DNA from: CAWALV01 sp963782965
GTDB lineage: Bacteria; Actinomycetota; Actinomycetes; Acidothermales; Acidothermaceae
Reading direction: 5' to 3'
Length of the DNA stretch: 64,000 nucleotides
Assembly (NCBI GenBank): GCA_963782965.1
Contig: CAWALV010000006.1
Span: forward strand, 248,001 to 312,000
Under the pieces are notes generated by a model that saw only the letters and a list, made by a program, of their open reading frames with translations, had not been told where the DNA came from and searched no databases. A program made the position numbers and the translations under genes. This document shows, piece by piece, positions 1 through 9,073 of the stretch (the stretch's first letter is position 1; every line of letters starts with the position of its first letter).

Positions 1-105
1 GCACCAGCGCCGTCCACAACTCGCGCGCGTGCTCGGCGAGCCCTGCCCTGTTTCCGGCACCGTTGACCGGGTTGGCAGGCAAGCAGGCGACTGGGAGGAG
101 GGGCG

Positions 106-1374
106 GTGGCTTTCGATCTTCGTGCCCAGTTCGGCGGCGGGCAGGGCACATCCCAGCCTCGACCACCGCTCGGGCCGGACGAGCGAGTCGCGTCGCGATG
201 GACGCCACAGCCGCCCCATTCGCCCCGGCCGTTGCTCGTCACTCGCGACGGTGCCCTGCTCGACGACATCGTCCGGCTCGCCGCTGCCGCGGGCACCGAG
301 GTCGAGGTGTGCCCGGACGTGGTGGCGGCCCGGCGCTCGTGGGGGAGCGCTCCGCTCGTGCTCGCGGACGACGAGCAGTGCGAGCCGCTCGCCCGGGCCC
401 GGCTGCCGCGGCGCGGCGGTGTCGTCGTCGTGGGTCGCGAACGCCTCGCCGGCGCCGGCGCCGGCGGGTCGGCCGGTTCCGACGCCGCCGCGATCTGGCG
501 GCAGGCCGTTGCGATCGGGGCCGAACACGTAGCGGTCCTGCCCGACGCAGAACCCTGGCTGGTGGCGCGGTTCGCGGAGGCGATGGAGAGCCGAGCCACC
601 ACCGCGGCTTCGGTCGGCGTCGTCGGCGGCCGAGGAGGTGCGGGCGCAAGCACGCTGGCCGCAGCCCTCTCGGTGATGGCGATGCGACGCTCCCTTCGCA
701 CCACCCTCGTCGACGCTGATCCGTTCGGTGGCGGGATCGATCTTCTCTTCGGCGGCGAGCAGGCAGTCGGCTTGCGTTGGCCCGATCTCGGTGCCGTGAC
801 CGGCCGGCTGTCTCCTGTTGCACTGACCGAGGCGCTGCCGCGCATCGGCGGGCTCGCCGTGCTCTCGTGGGGTCGCGCTTCGCCGGCCGTGGCCGATGCG
901 CAACTCTGCGAGGACGCCGTCACCAACGTGGTGCGCGCGTTGCTTCGAGCCGGCGACCTCGTCGTGTTCGACTTGCCAAGGCACGCAGAGCCGGCCGGTG
1001 ACGTAGCGCTCGCGGTGGCTGACGTCGTCCTCCTCGTGGTCCCCCTGGCGATAAGGGCCGCCGCCGCAGCCGCTCGGGTGGCCGCGGCAATGGTGGGTCG
1101 CGCGGCCCAGGTGTACGTCGTCGAACGCGGTCCGGCGCCTGGCGGGCTGGCGGCCGGTGACGTGGCCGCGAATCTCGGGCTCCCGCTCGCCGGCTACCTG
1201 CGCCCGGAACCAGGCCTCGCGGCCGCGCTCGAGCGAGGCGATGCGCCGGCCGGGCGCGGACACGGACCGCTCGCCCGATTCTGCGACGGCTTCCTCGACA
1301 CGCTCCTGGGCCGTGGCCAGCCGGCCTCGACCAGCTGGGCCGGGCGAACGATCGCGGCCGGTGACCTTCGATGA
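106..1374 (+). CDS. ssd: Ssd/CpaE-like septum-site-determining protein of the Tad locus
   Basis: A 422-aa ParA/MinD-superfamily protein of the actinobacterial Ssd type, related to CpaE, the ATPase that positions Tad pilus machinery. The N-terminal ~160 residues resemble a degenerate receiver-like domain. A deviant Walker A motif (GGRGGAGAST) lies near residue 175 and is followed by a hydrophobic strand ending in LVDADPFGGG, as in MinD-type ATPases. The GTG start is preceded by a strong GGGAGGAGG ribosome-binding site. The stop overlaps the tadA start (ATGA), so the two are translationally coupled. The family is known from septum regulation in mycobacteria and from the cpaE position of tad loci; which role applies here is inference. 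Confidence 0.85.
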   Translation: MAFDLRAQFGGGQGTSQPRPPLGPDERVASRWTPQPPHSPRPLLVTRDGALLDDIVRLAAAAGTEVEVCPDVVAARRSWGSAPLVLADDEQCEPLARARLPRRGGVVVVGRERLAGAGAGGSAGSDAAAIWRQAVAIGAEHVAVLPDAEPWLVARFAEAMESRATTAASVGVVGGRGGAGASTLAAALSVMAMRRSLRTTLVDADPFGGGIDLLFGGEQAVGLRWPDLGAVTGRLSPVALTEALPRIGGLAVLSWGRASPAVADAQLCEDAVTNVVRALLRAGDLVVFDLPRHAEPAGDVALAVADVVLLVVPLAIRAAAAAARVAAAMVGRAAQVYVVERGPAPGGLAAGDVAANLGLPLAGYLRPEPGLAAALERGDAPAGRGHGPLARFCDGFLDTLLGRGQPASTSWAGRTIAAGDLR

Positions 1375-2525
1375 CCGACGTCGCGTTGCTTGCCCGGGTG
1401 CGGCGCCGACTCGCCCACGACGACTCGCTGCCGACCTGGGCGAGCATCACGCAGGCGGTGCGGGCCGAGGCTGCCGGCCTGTTGAGCGCGGCCGATGTTC
1501 TCGCCGCCGTTGAGGCGGTGCGCAGCGAACTCGTCGGCGCCGGGCCACTCGAGCCACTGCTCCGTGAGCCGGGGGTCACCGACGTGCTCGTCAACGCGCC
1601 CGACGAGGTCTGGGTCGATCGGGGCGAGGGGCTGGAGCGAGCTGCGGTCGCGTTCACTGACGACAACGAGCTGCGGCGGCTCGCCGTCCGGCTCGCGGGT
1701 GCAGCAGGCCGACGACTCGACGACGCGCAGCCGTGCGCCGACGTCAGACTGGCTGACGGCGTCAGGTTGCACGCAGTGCTGCCACCGGTGTCGCCTCGCG
1801 GTGTGGCGTTGTCGTTTCGGGTTCCGCGACTGCGTCCCTTCACACTCGACGAACTCGTCGCGGCGGGCAGTATCGCGCCGCCGATGGCCGAGCTGATCGA
1901 CCGGATCGTGAGCCGTCGACTCTCGTTCCTGGTCACGGGAGGGACGGCGACCGGCAAGACGACGTTGTTGTCGTGCCTGCTCGGTCGGGTCGAGTCACGT
2001 GAGCGAATGGTTCTCGTCGAGGACAGTGCGGAACTCCGCCCGGAGCACCCCCACCTCGTGCGCCTCGAGGCGCGGGGGGCGAACGCCGAGGGTGCCGGCG
2101 CGATCACGATGACCCGCCTGGTGCGCGAGGCGTTGCGGATGCGCCCGGATCGGCTCGTCGTCGGCGAGGTTCGTGGGCCGGAATGCGTCGACCTGCTGAT
2201 GGCGCTGAACGTCGGCCACGAGGGCGGCGCAGGCACCCTGCACGCCAACTCGGCCGCCGATGTTCCCGCGCGGGTCGAGGCCCTGTGTACGGCGGCGGGG
2301 CTGAGCCGGGAGGCAACCCACAGTCAGCTGGCGGCGGGGCTGGCTGCCGTGGTCCACCTGGCCCGGGGGCCTTCCGGGCGCCGGCACGTCGCCACCGTGG
2401 GGGTCGTGGTTCGTCGGGGCGACGGCCTCGTGGAGATCCGGCCGGCCATGCAGCGCGCCGGGCGGACGGCGATCGACGCCGACGGCCTCGGGATTCTCCA
2501 GCGGCGGCTGGCGGAAGCCTCGTGA
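1371..2525 (+). CDS. tadA: Tad pilus assembly ATPase TadA/CpaF
   Basis: A 384-aa secretion ATPase of the type II/IV (VirB11/GspE) superfamily that powers Flp/Tad pilus assembly at the inner membrane. Visible motifs are the Walker A GGTATGKTT near residue 190, an Asp box around VEDSAEL, Walker B (RLVVGEVRGPE) and the His box GTLHANSA that marks CpaF/TadA proteins. Length is typical of the short actinobacterial form. The ATG start overlaps the ssd stop by four bases. It is the second gene of an operon running to about 5225. Confidence 0.93.
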   Translation: MTDVALLARVRRRLAHDDSLPTWASITQAVRAEAAGLLSAADVLAAVEAVRSELVGAGPLEPLLREPGVTDVLVNAPDEVWVDRGEGLERAAVAFTDDNELRRLAVRLAGAAGRRLDDAQPCADVRLADGVRLHAVLPPVSPRGVALSFRVPRLRPFTLDELVAAGSIAPPMAELIDRIVSRRLSFLVTGGTATGKTTLLSCLLGRVESRERMVLVEDSAELRPEHPHLVRLEARGANAEGAGAITMTRLVREALRMRPDRLVVGEVRGPECVDLLMALNVGHEGGAGTLHANSAADVPARVEALCTAAGLSREATHSQLAAGLAAVVHLARGPSGRRHVATVGVVVRRGDGLVEIRPAMQRAGRTAIDADGLGILQRRLAEAS

Positions 2526-2532
2526 AGCGGCT

Positions 2533-3435
2533 GTGGTCATGACCGCAGCCGGGCCGGCCGGCGTTTTGGTCGGCACCTTCGTCGGGGCCGGGATCGCCGC
2601 GTGGTGTGCGCCCCGACCGCGCTCGCTGCCGCGGGTCCTTGGGGCATCATCGCTGCCGGAGGCCGCCGCTGCGCCGGCCGGCGAAGGTCAGCGTCTCGGG
2701 TCGGACCACTTCCGCGGTCGAGGAACGACCCCGGGGGCCGGTATCGCGGCGATGGGCTCGCTGTCCCTCGCCCTCCTGCTCCTCCTCCTCGGATTCGTGC
2801 GGTCCGGTCTGGTCATCGCCGTCGCCGGCGTCCTGGCATGGCTCCATCGCCGTCGAACCCGGCGGGAACAGCTCGAAGCAACTCAGGACGGGATCGTCGA
2901 ATTGGTCCGCGGCTTGGCCGCGGAATTGCGTGCGGGCAGTACACCCGCTGCCGCTTTCGTGGCAACCGCTGCTGTCGCGGTTCCATCGCTGCGCGAGTGG
3001 CTGGAACCAGCCACGTCGGTGGCGAACCGCGGTGACGCGGGCGGCGTCGGCGACGTCCTCCTCGTTATCGGCATCGGACGGCGCAGCGGCTGGGCAGGCA
3101 TGGCCGTGCTCCGGTTGGCCGCGTGCTGGCGGGTCGCGACCTCGTCGGGTGCAGCCCTCGCGGCGAGCATCGAACGCCTGGCCGATGCGCTGCAAGACGA
3201 TCTCGATCTGCGACAGGAGCTGGCGGCGGCGCTGGCCGGCCCGCGCACGACGGTTCGGTTGCTCGCCACGTTGCCTGCATTCGGGCTGTTGCTCGGCAGC
3301 GCGATCGGTGCCAGGCCGTTGAGCTTCCTTGCCGGTTCTGTGGCCGGGCGCACCTGCGTGGTCGCGGCGACGGCACTCGAGATCGGCGGCCTCGTGTGGG
3401 CTCGCCATATCGCACGCGTGGCGCTGCCTCGCTAG
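2533..3435 (+). CDS. tadB: TadB-like type II secretion F-domain membrane protein
   Basis: A 300-aa integral membrane protein in the tadB position. Hydrophobic segments near residues 1–25 and 70–100 flank a short basic region. A T2SF-like helical domain follows (the charged stretch around residues 115–135 and the segment SIERLADALQDDLDLRQEL), and a C-terminal membrane pair closes the protein. TadB forms, with TadC, the inner-membrane platform on which the TadA ATPase acts. Start is GTG 2533 or ATG 2539, 7–13 nt after the tadA stop. The sequence is diverged, as usual for actinobacterial TadB, so the call rests on position plus topology. Confidence 0.8.
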   Translation: MVMTAAGPAGVLVGTFVGAGIAAWCAPRPRSLPRVLGASSLPEAAAAPAGEGQRLGSDHFRGRGTTPGAGIAAMGSLSLALLLLLLGFVRSGLVIAVAGVLAWLHRRRTRREQLEATQDGIVELVRGLAAELRAGSTPAAAFVATAAVAVPSLREWLEPATSVANRGDAGGVGDVLLVIGIGRRSGWAGMAVLRLAACWRVATSSGAALAASIERLADALQDDLDLRQELAAALAGPRTTVRLLATLPAFGLLLGSAIGARPLSFLAGSVAGRTCVVAATALEIGGLVWARHIARVALPR

Positions 3436-3474
3436 CTCGGCAGACATCCGGTCGGCGAACAGGAGGCGGACGCC

Positions 3475-3975
3475 GTGGCGAGACGGCTCGACGGTTTCGA
3501 GGCAAAGCCTTCTCGGCGCCGCGTGGCAACAGCGACGGCGACGGAAGTCCCGGCGGTCCTCGATCTACTTGCCGCGTGCTTGCTTTCCGGCGCCAGCGTC
3601 GAAAGCGCGCTGCGCGCGGTCGCTGATGCGTTCGCCGGCCCGACAGGTGAGTTGCTCATCGCCACAGCCCGGCTGATGAGCCTCGGGGCTCCGGTCGAGA
3701 CGGCATGGGCGCGTTGTCTCGACACACCTGGTTGGGCCGGCGTCGGGCGGGCGGCGGTGCGCGCGCACTATTCGGGCAGCGCCTTGTCGGACATCTTCTC
3801 GCGCATGGCAGGTGACAGCCGTCGCAGGTTGCGAAGTCTTGGGGGCATCGCGGCTGCGCGCGCAGGTGTACGGATCGTGCTACCGCTCGGGGTTTGCTTC
3901 CTGCCGGCTTTCGTCCTGCTCGGCGTCGTGCCCGTCATCGCCGGCTTCGCTGGAGCGTTGTGGGGCGCGCACTGA
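3475..3975 (+). CDS. tadC: TadC-like type II secretion F-domain membrane protein
   Basis: A 166-aa protein following tadB, with a GTG start preceded by a purine-rich AGGAGG-like stretch. The sequence carries a short F-domain helical bundle (LDLLAACLLSGASVESALRAV), a second helical repeat and a strongly hydrophobic C terminus (LPLGVCFLPAFVLLGVVPVIAGF) compatible with two membrane passes. It is shorter than proteobacterial TadC (~300 aa) but matches the short actinobacterial partner. Predicted role: half of the inner-membrane platform of the Tad pilus. Confidence 0.8.
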   Translation: MARRLDGFEAKPSRRRVATATATEVPAVLDLLAACLLSGASVESALRAVADAFAGPTGELLIATARLMSLGAPVETAWARCLDTPGWAGVGRAAVRAHYSGSALSDIFSRMAGDSRRRLRSLGGIAAARAGVRIVLPLGVCFLPAFVLLGVVPVIAGFAGALWGAH

Positions 3976-4166
3976 CTTCGCGGTCCACGCGGTGGGTGGC
4001 CTATTGCCTCGTCGTCATTACCTCGCCGTCCACAGCGGCGGTTGCTGCACTGCACAACCCCTTCGTATGGGCGTCCGCGGTGCGGCCGTTGGCCCGAGGG
4101 TTGAAAGGCCCGCAGCAGCGGGGTCCTTGCTCATCCCGGTCAGGGGTCATGGCATCGGAGGCGGTC

Positions 4167-4427
4167 ATGCGGGAGCCAATCAACAAGAAGTCGGTCACGC
4201 GAGAGGCCATCAGAAGAGTCGCTCGAGCCGCGGCTCGCCGCGTGCGGCGCATCGCACCTCGCCTGTCGTCGTTACGCGCGGACGACGGGATGTCGACGGC
4301 CGAGTACGCGATCGGCACCATTGCCGCCTGCGCTTTCGCAGCGCTGCTGTACAAGGTGGTGACGAGCGGGCAAGTATTCGACCTGCTCAGCGGTCTCGTG
4401 TCACGAGCCCTGCATGTTCCGTTCTGA
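4167..4427 (+). CDS. DUF4244 Flp-pilin-like protein
   Basis: An 86-aa protein with an Arg-rich N terminus, then DDGMSTAEYAIGTIAACAFAALLYKVV, the pattern of a Flp-type pilin. A short hydrophilic leader is followed by Gly-Met, Glu at about +5 and a single hydrophobic helix that would form the pilus core. DUF4244 proteins sit in exactly this place in actinobacterial tad loci. The start at 4167 is chosen because GGAGG lies five bases upstream; an ATG at 4149 is in frame but lacks such a site. The last 14 bases overlap the next gene. A prepilin peptidase is not in this window. Confidence 0.85.
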   Translation: MREPINKKSVTREAIRRVARAAARRVRRIAPRLSSLRADDGMSTAEYAIGTIAACAFAALLYKVVTSGQVFDLLSGLVSRALHVPF

Positions 4428-4812
4428 CGGCAAGGCCAGCGGGCACCACCCGACGTCCGACACCGGGTATGTCACCGCCGAGACTGCTGTCGTGTTGCCC
4501 GTGCTGGCGCTGCTCCTCGCCGTAGCACTCTGGGCGATCGCGGTGGCGGCGGCACACGTGCGCGTGGTCGACGCCGCCCGCGACGGCGCCCGAGCTGCTG
4601 CGCGAGGCGAAACGGATGACGCAGTGGTCGCGGCCGTCGAAGCGGCGGCACCGCCGGGTGCGGATGTCGATGTCCGCCGCGCCGGCGGCTCTGTCACGGT
4701 GATCGTGCGGGCGCGGATCGGGCCGGCCACGGGTGTCGCCGGCCCGCTTGGCGCGATACCCGCGCCGGAGGTCGCGGCGACGGCCGTCGCACGGTCGGAA
4801 GACGCGCCGTGA
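4414..4812 (+). CDS. TadE-like minor pseudopilin
   Basis: A 132-aa protein with a short hydrophilic leader, then DTGYVTAETAVVLPVLALLLAVALWAIAVAAA, the TadE signature (Thr/Ala-Glu before one hydrophobic helix). The remainder is an extracytoplasmic domain. TadE-like proteins are minor pilins of the Tad system. It overlaps the pilin gene by 14 nt and the following gene by 4 nt (GTGA), so all three are probably translated together. It corresponds in position to the Rv3655c-type protein of mycobacteria. Confidence 0.85.
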   Translation: MFRSDGKASGHHPTSDTGYVTAETAVVLPVLALLLAVALWAIAVAAAHVRVVDAARDGARAAARGETDDAVVAAVEAAAPPGADVDVRRAGGSVTVIVRARIGPATGVAGPLGAIPAPEVAATAVARSEDAP

Positions 4813-5225
4813 CCACGGCGGCCGCGCTTCTCCGCCGATCCACGGGTGACGGCGGCAGCGCGAGCGTGTGGACGGTGTCACTGCTGATGGTCGCACTCGT
4901 CTCCACCCTCGCCGCCTGCCTCGTCGGAGCAGCTGTCGCGGCACGTCACGTGGCGGGGGCGGCCGCGGACCTCGCGGCACTCGCCGCTGCGCAGCTGCTC
5001 GTCGGTTCCCCGGCGGGCACCGGGCCCGATGTCGCGGCACGCGCTTGCGCCACGGCGGGCGCAGTGGCCGCGGCCAACGGCGGCCGGCTGCTCTCATGCC
5101 ACGTCGACGGCACGACGGTCGACGTTGCGGTCGAGGCGGCGCCTGATCCGGCGGGTGGCGGTGTCGGTGTCCTTGCTCGCCGGGCAGTCGCGCCGGTGGT
5201 CCATGCCCGGGCCGGGCCGGGCTAG
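4809..5225 (+). CDS. TadE/G-like helicase/secretion neighbourhood protein
   Basis: A 138-aa protein with one N-terminal hydrophobic helix (VSLLMVALVSTLAACLVGAAVA) followed by an Ala-rich region with DLAALAAAQLL and two cysteines, as in the small TadE/G-like proteins found between tad genes and the DUF1998 helicase in actinobacteria. Likely a secreted or membrane-anchored component of the pilus. It is the last gene of the tad operon and meets the helicase gene tail to tail with four bases between the stop codons. Confidence 0.75.
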   Translation: MTTAAALLRRSTGDGGSASVWTVSLLMVALVSTLAACLVGAAVAARHVAGAAADLAALAAAQLLVGSPAGTGPDVAARACATAGAVAAANGGRLLSCHVDGTTVDVAVEAAPDPAGGGVGVLARRAVAPVVHARAGPG

Positions 5226-5229
5226 CGGC

Positions 5230-7719
5230 TCAAAGGGTGGGCGCCACCGCACGAGACGGTGGCCGCGGCGCGTCTGCGAGCAGCGCGTCGAGCAACCTGA
5301 CCGAGCCACCCTTGTCGAGCGGCTCGTTGCCGTTGCCGCACTTCGGCGACTGCACGCACGACGGGCAGCCGCTTTCACACTCACACGCGGCGATCGCGTC
5401 TCGGGTGGCGGTCAGCCAGGCCGCGGCCGCCTCGTAACCACGCTCGGCGAAGCCGGCACCCCCGGGATAACCGTCGTAGACCACGACGGTGAGTAGCCCG
5501 GTGTCTTCGTGTCGGGCCGTCGAGACGCCTCCGATGTCCCACCGGTCGCACGTCGCCACCAGGGGCAGCAGCCCGATGGATGCATGTTCGGCGGCATGCG
5601 CCGCACCGGGCAGGTCGGCAGCGCGCAGCTGCGCCGGCCCGAACGCGTCGTCCGGCAATGTCCACCACACAGCCCGGGTCGGCAACTGCCGCGGGGGCAG
5701 TTCCAGCGGGTGCTCACCGAGGATCTCGCCGCTCCCGACCCGCCGCCGCAGGAACGACACCACCTGGGTCGTGACCTCCACGTCGCCGAAGCACAACTCG
5801 GCCGCACCCCAACGGGTCGTACGCAACGTGCTCGTGATTCGCACCTGGTTCACGTCGCGTGCAGTGGTGTAGTAGTCGACATCGACCGGTGTCACGAGCG
5901 CCACCCCGTCGTCCGGATCGAACATCCGGACCAGGAACGTGCGCCCCTGATGGACGTAGACAGCACCCTCGTGAACGCTCGAATGTGCTGAGCCCGCGTT
6001 CGCCGTCCCGAGCAACTGGCCGGTGGCGGCCTCGACGATGCGCACCGGCGCGCCACCGCTGCCGCGGATGTCGGTGAGTTCGCAGGCGCGTTCGCGCCTC
6101 GTCCAGTACCAGCCCGTCGGGCGCCGGCGCAGTAGCCCTTCGGCGACCAACCGCTCGACGGCGGCCGGCGCCTTCGGGCCGAACCTCGCGAGCCCGGCTT
6201 CGTCGAGTGGCCACTCACTCGCTGCCGCGCACAGGTGCGGCTCGAGCACGTAAGGATTGTCGGGGTCGAGCACGAACGCCTCGACCGGACGCTCGAACAG
6301 TGCCTGCGGATGATGCACGAGATAGGTGTCGAGCGGATCGTCACGTGCGATCAGGACGGCGATCGACTCCTGCGCGTCGCGCCCGGCGCGGCCGGCCTGC
6401 TGCCACATCGAGGCCCGAGTGCCGGGAAAACCGGCGAGCAGGACGGCGTCGAGCCCCGAGACGTCGATGCCGAGTTCGAGCGCATTCGTCGCGGCGAGGC
6501 CGACGACGTCGCCGTTTTGCAGTGCGCGCTCGAGCGCGCGGCGCTCTTCGGGGAGGTAGCCCGACCGGTACGCAGCGACCTGCCCAGCGAGTTCGGGCGT
6601 GTCGGGCGCCGCTTCGGCCAACGCTCGTCGCGCAGACAACGCGACCGCCTCAGCACCACGGCGCGACCGAACGAACGCGACGGTACGCACGCCATGGACG
6701 ACGAGATCGGCGAGCAGGTCGGCGGTCTCGGCAACGACCGAACGCCGGGCGGGCGCGCCGTTCTCCCCTGTTCCGACGTTCAGGAGGGGTGGCTCCCACA
6801 ACACGAACCGGGTCGCGCCGCGAGGTGACGTGTCGTCGGTCACCGCGTCGACCGGTGCTCCGACGAGCCGGGTCGCCGAGCCCGCGGGGTCGGAGACGGT
6901 GGCCGAGGCGAGCACGAAGACCGGCGACGCGCCGTACATCTGCGCAATCCGGTGCAGTCGCCGGAGCACGTGCGCGACGTGCGAGCCGAACACGCCTCGG
7001 TACGCGTGGCATTCGTCGATCACCACGTAACGTAGGCCGCGTAGGAAGGAAGCCCACTGGCGATGCCCGGGCAGCATCGAACGATGCAGCAGGTCGGGAT
7101 TGGTCAGCACGAGGTTCGCCTGCGCGCGGACCCAGGCGCGTTCCTCTCGCGGAGTATCACCGTCGTAGGTCGCGGCGCGCAGGCCCGGCAGCGCTAGCTC
7201 GTGCAGGGCGCGCAACTGATCGGTGGCCAACGCCTTGGTGGGAGACAGGTAAAGGGCAGTGGCCGGTTCTAGCCGCGCACCGGGCTCGTTCGCGCCCGCG
7301 CCGTTCAGCAGGGCGTCGAAGACGGGGAGTTGGTATGCCAGCGACTTCCCCGATGCAGTCCCGGTGGCTACCACGACGCTGCGGCCCGCGCGCGCAAGCT
7401 CCGCCGCAGCCACCTGATGCACCCACGGCCGGTCGATGCCCACCCGCGCGTAGGCGGCGACCACGATCGGCGCGACCCAGTCGGGCCACGGCGCGGTGGC
7501 CGGTTGCCGGGGCGGTGACTCGTGAACATGGGTGATCCGGTGCGCCCGTGAAGCGGTCGAGGTCAGCCGGGCGAAGACGCCGGCGAGATCCGGACGGAGC
7601 GTGACAAGGCGCCCGGACCGACCGTCGCTCGATCGGCTCGGCTCCTGTCCAGCGAGAACCTCGGCAGCCACCGCCACCAGTGTGCCAGCCACGAGTGTCA
7701 CGGCGCGCCACGCCGGCAC
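5230..7719 (-). CDS. DEAD/DEAH-box helicase with C-terminal DUF1998 Cys cluster
   Basis: An 829-aa superfamily 2 helicase. Walker A is GTASGKS (around residue 140), the Walker B box is DECH rather than DEAH, motif III reads SAT, and the second RecA lobe carries ALELGIDVSGLDAV and QQAGRAGR. The C-terminal DUF1998 region has a four-cysteine cluster (CECESGCPSCVQSPKCG), as in MrfA-type repair helicases, where it binds metal. The family acts on DNA in repair; the substrate is inference. The first ~45 residues are poorly conserved in character and contain several GTG codons, so the true start may be 30–60 codons downstream. It is convergent with the tad operon and divergent from bldG. Confidence 0.88.
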   Translation of the reverse strand: MPAWRAVTLVAGTLVAVAAEVLAGQEPSRSSDGRSGRLVTLRPDLAGVFARLTSTASRAHRITHVHESPPRQPATAPWPDWVAPIVVAAYARVGIDRPWVHQVAAAELARAGRSVVVATGTASGKSLAYQLPVFDALLNGAGANEPGARLEPATALYLSPTKALATDQLRALHELALPGLRAATYDGDTPREERAWVRAQANLVLTNPDLLHRSMLPGHRQWASFLRGLRYVVIDECHAYRGVFGSHVAHVLRRLHRIAQMYGASPVFVLASATVSDPAGSATRLVGAPVDAVTDDTSPRGATRFVLWEPPLLNVGTGENGAPARRSVVAETADLLADLVVHGVRTVAFVRSRRGAEAVALSARRALAEAAPDTPELAGQVAAYRSGYLPEERRALERALQNGDVVGLAATNALELGIDVSGLDAVLLAGFPGTRASMWQQAGRAGRDAQESIAVLIARDDPLDTYLVHHPQALFERPVEAFVLDPDNPYVLEPHLCAAASEWPLDEAGLARFGPKAPAAVERLVAEGLLRRRPTGWYWTRRERACELTDIRGSGGAPVRIVEAATGQLLGTANAGSAHSSVHEGAVYVHQGRTFLVRMFDPDDGVALVTPVDVDYYTTARDVNQVRITSTLRTTRWGAAELCFGDVEVTTQVVSFLRRRVGSGEILGEHPLELPPRQLPTRAVWWTLPDDAFGPAQLRAADLPGAAHAAEHASIGLLPLVATCDRWDIGGVSTARHEDTGLLTVVVYDGYPGGAGFAERGYEAAAAWLTATRDAIAACECESGCPSCVQSPKCGNGNEPLDKGGSVRLLDALLADAPRPPSRAVAPTL

Positions 7720-7886
7720 CGGGGGGCGGCGCCGGGCGGTGTCGGGCGGCGTCGCCGAAGACGCAGGGTTACCTCTGCCTAGCGCCGGGGTGAGATCGGC
7801 GTGATTAGATGCGTCATCAGGGGGTAGCCATTTGGCGCGCCGCGCTAAGCGGTTCTTGCGAGCGAGATCCTGGCTGGAGGAGTTCA

Positions 7887-8228
7887 GTGGATTTGTCTTT
7901 GTCGACCCGGACCGAGGGCGACCGGACCGTCGTTGTCGTCGGCGGTGAGATCGACGTCTACACGGCGCCCAAGCTGCGCGAGCAGCTCATCGACCTGGTG
8001 GCTGCCGGCAACTACCACATCGTCGTCGACATGGAGAACGTCGAGTTCTTGGACTCGACAGGTCTCGGTGTCCTGGTCGGTGGGCTGAAGCGGGTGCGGG
8101 CACACGATGGGTCGCTGCGCCTGGTCTGCACTCAGGAGCGCATCCTCAAGATCTTCAGAATCACCGGGCTCACGAAGGTCTTCCCGATACACAGCTCAGT
8201 CGACGAGGCCCTCGCGGCGACGGACTGA
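7887..8228 (+). CDS. bldG: Anti-sigma factor antagonist BldG
   Basis: A 113-aa STAS-domain protein nearly identical in length and motifs to Streptomyces BldG, a regulator of development and stress sigma factors. The phosphorylation motif DSTGLGVL places the acceptor at Ser57, and the sequence begins MDLSLSTRT as in BldG. The GTG start is fixed by GGAGGAG at 7876–7882; upstream in-frame starts lack a site. It is followed after 8 nt by its anti-sigma partner and divergent from the helicase, the same order as in Streptomyces. The unphosphorylated form binds the partner anti-sigma factor and frees sigma. Confidence 0.92.
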   Translation: MDLSLSTRTEGDRTVVVVGGEIDVYTAPKLREQLIDLVAAGNYHIVVDMENVEFLDSTGLGVLVGGLKRVRAHDGSLRLVCTQERILKIFRITGLTKVFPIHSSVDEALAATD

Positions 8229-8236
8229 CGTCTCGG

Positions 8237-8866
8237 GTGTCTACGGTCTCGGTCGCCTTCACACCGCTGCCTGCCCACGTCCGGACGGCGCGGTTCATCG
8301 CGGCTTCGGTTGCACGCAGAGCGGGCGTGCCGGAGGGCCTGCTGGACGAAATCCGCCTCGCGGTCAGTGAGGCCTGCTCACTCGCCGTCCGAGTTCATGC
8401 GGCTCGCGCGCCGGGGGTCGCGGTCGAGCTCCTGCTCGACGAGCACGACGACCGGTTCGTCATCCGTGTGGTCGACGGCGTCCCTCGCCCCGCGCCCGAA
8501 GGTGGCTCGGAGGCTGGGCTGGCCGACGGCAACGCGAGCATGTTCGCCGCGTTCCCCGAACCGGCCGGTGAGCGTTCCGTCGGTGACGACGCGCGCGGGC
8601 CGCTCGGATCGGACGACGACCTGCTGGCGAACGAGCGCATCGGGCTGGCCGTGATCAGCGGGCTGGTCGACGATCTGCAGATCGACTACCTCGACGGCGG
8701 CTCCGTCATCACGATGCGCTGGCCGCTATCGGACTCGGGAGAGACCGAGCGCGAGTCCACCGGTGAAACTGCCGAGGCCGGTCCCGGCCAGACCGGCGGG
8801 GCCGGTACCGACGCGACGCCACGCCGAGGCGGCGGCGCAGGGGGCTCGGTCATCACCAGCCGGTGA
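8237..8866 (+). CDS. RsbW-like anti-sigma factor (HATPase_c), BldG partner
   Basis: A 209-aa HATPase_c (RsbW/SpoIIAB-like) protein directly behind bldG. The fold is visible: an N-terminal beta strand with LPAHVRTARF, the helix LLDEIRLAVSEACSLAV, VVDGVP as a degenerate G1 box, and ERIGLAVISGLVDDL. In the N-box the Asn that normally coordinates Mg-ATP is replaced (EACSL instead of EAxxN), and an insert of about 40 residues (SEAGLADG to GPLGSDDD) separates the boxes. This suggests weak or lost kinase activity with binding retained. The C-terminal ~30 residues are Gly/Thr-rich and probably disordered. Start GTG 8237. Confidence 0.8.
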   Translation: MSTVSVAFTPLPAHVRTARFIAASVARRAGVPEGLLDEIRLAVSEACSLAVRVHAARAPGVAVELLLDEHDDRFVIRVVDGVPRPAPEGGSEAGLADGNASMFAAFPEPAGERSVGDDARGPLGSDDDLLANERIGLAVISGLVDDLQIDYLDGGSVITMRWPLSDSGETERESTGETAEAGPGQTGGAGTDATPRRGGGAGGSVITSR

Positions 8867-9073
8867 TGACGACGGGGGAGACCTTCGGATACCTCCGAGT
8901 GAGATGCAGCACATCCGTGGGTGTTCGTGGAACCGTTGTCATAGACTCCCGCATCCACATCACACCGCCTGGTTCGGCTCGGGGCCCCAATCGGGGCAGC
9001 CCGCACCGTAGTGTCGGCTCAGCACCAGTCGTCCGGGCGCTGCAGGGTGCAGCGACCCCCGAGGAGGAACCTG

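Noticed and set aside
1..60. Possible 5' end of a gene running leftwards
   Set aside because: One minus-strand frame reads like a helix (AEHARELWTALV), but under 20 codons are visible and no start or ribosome-binding site is clear.
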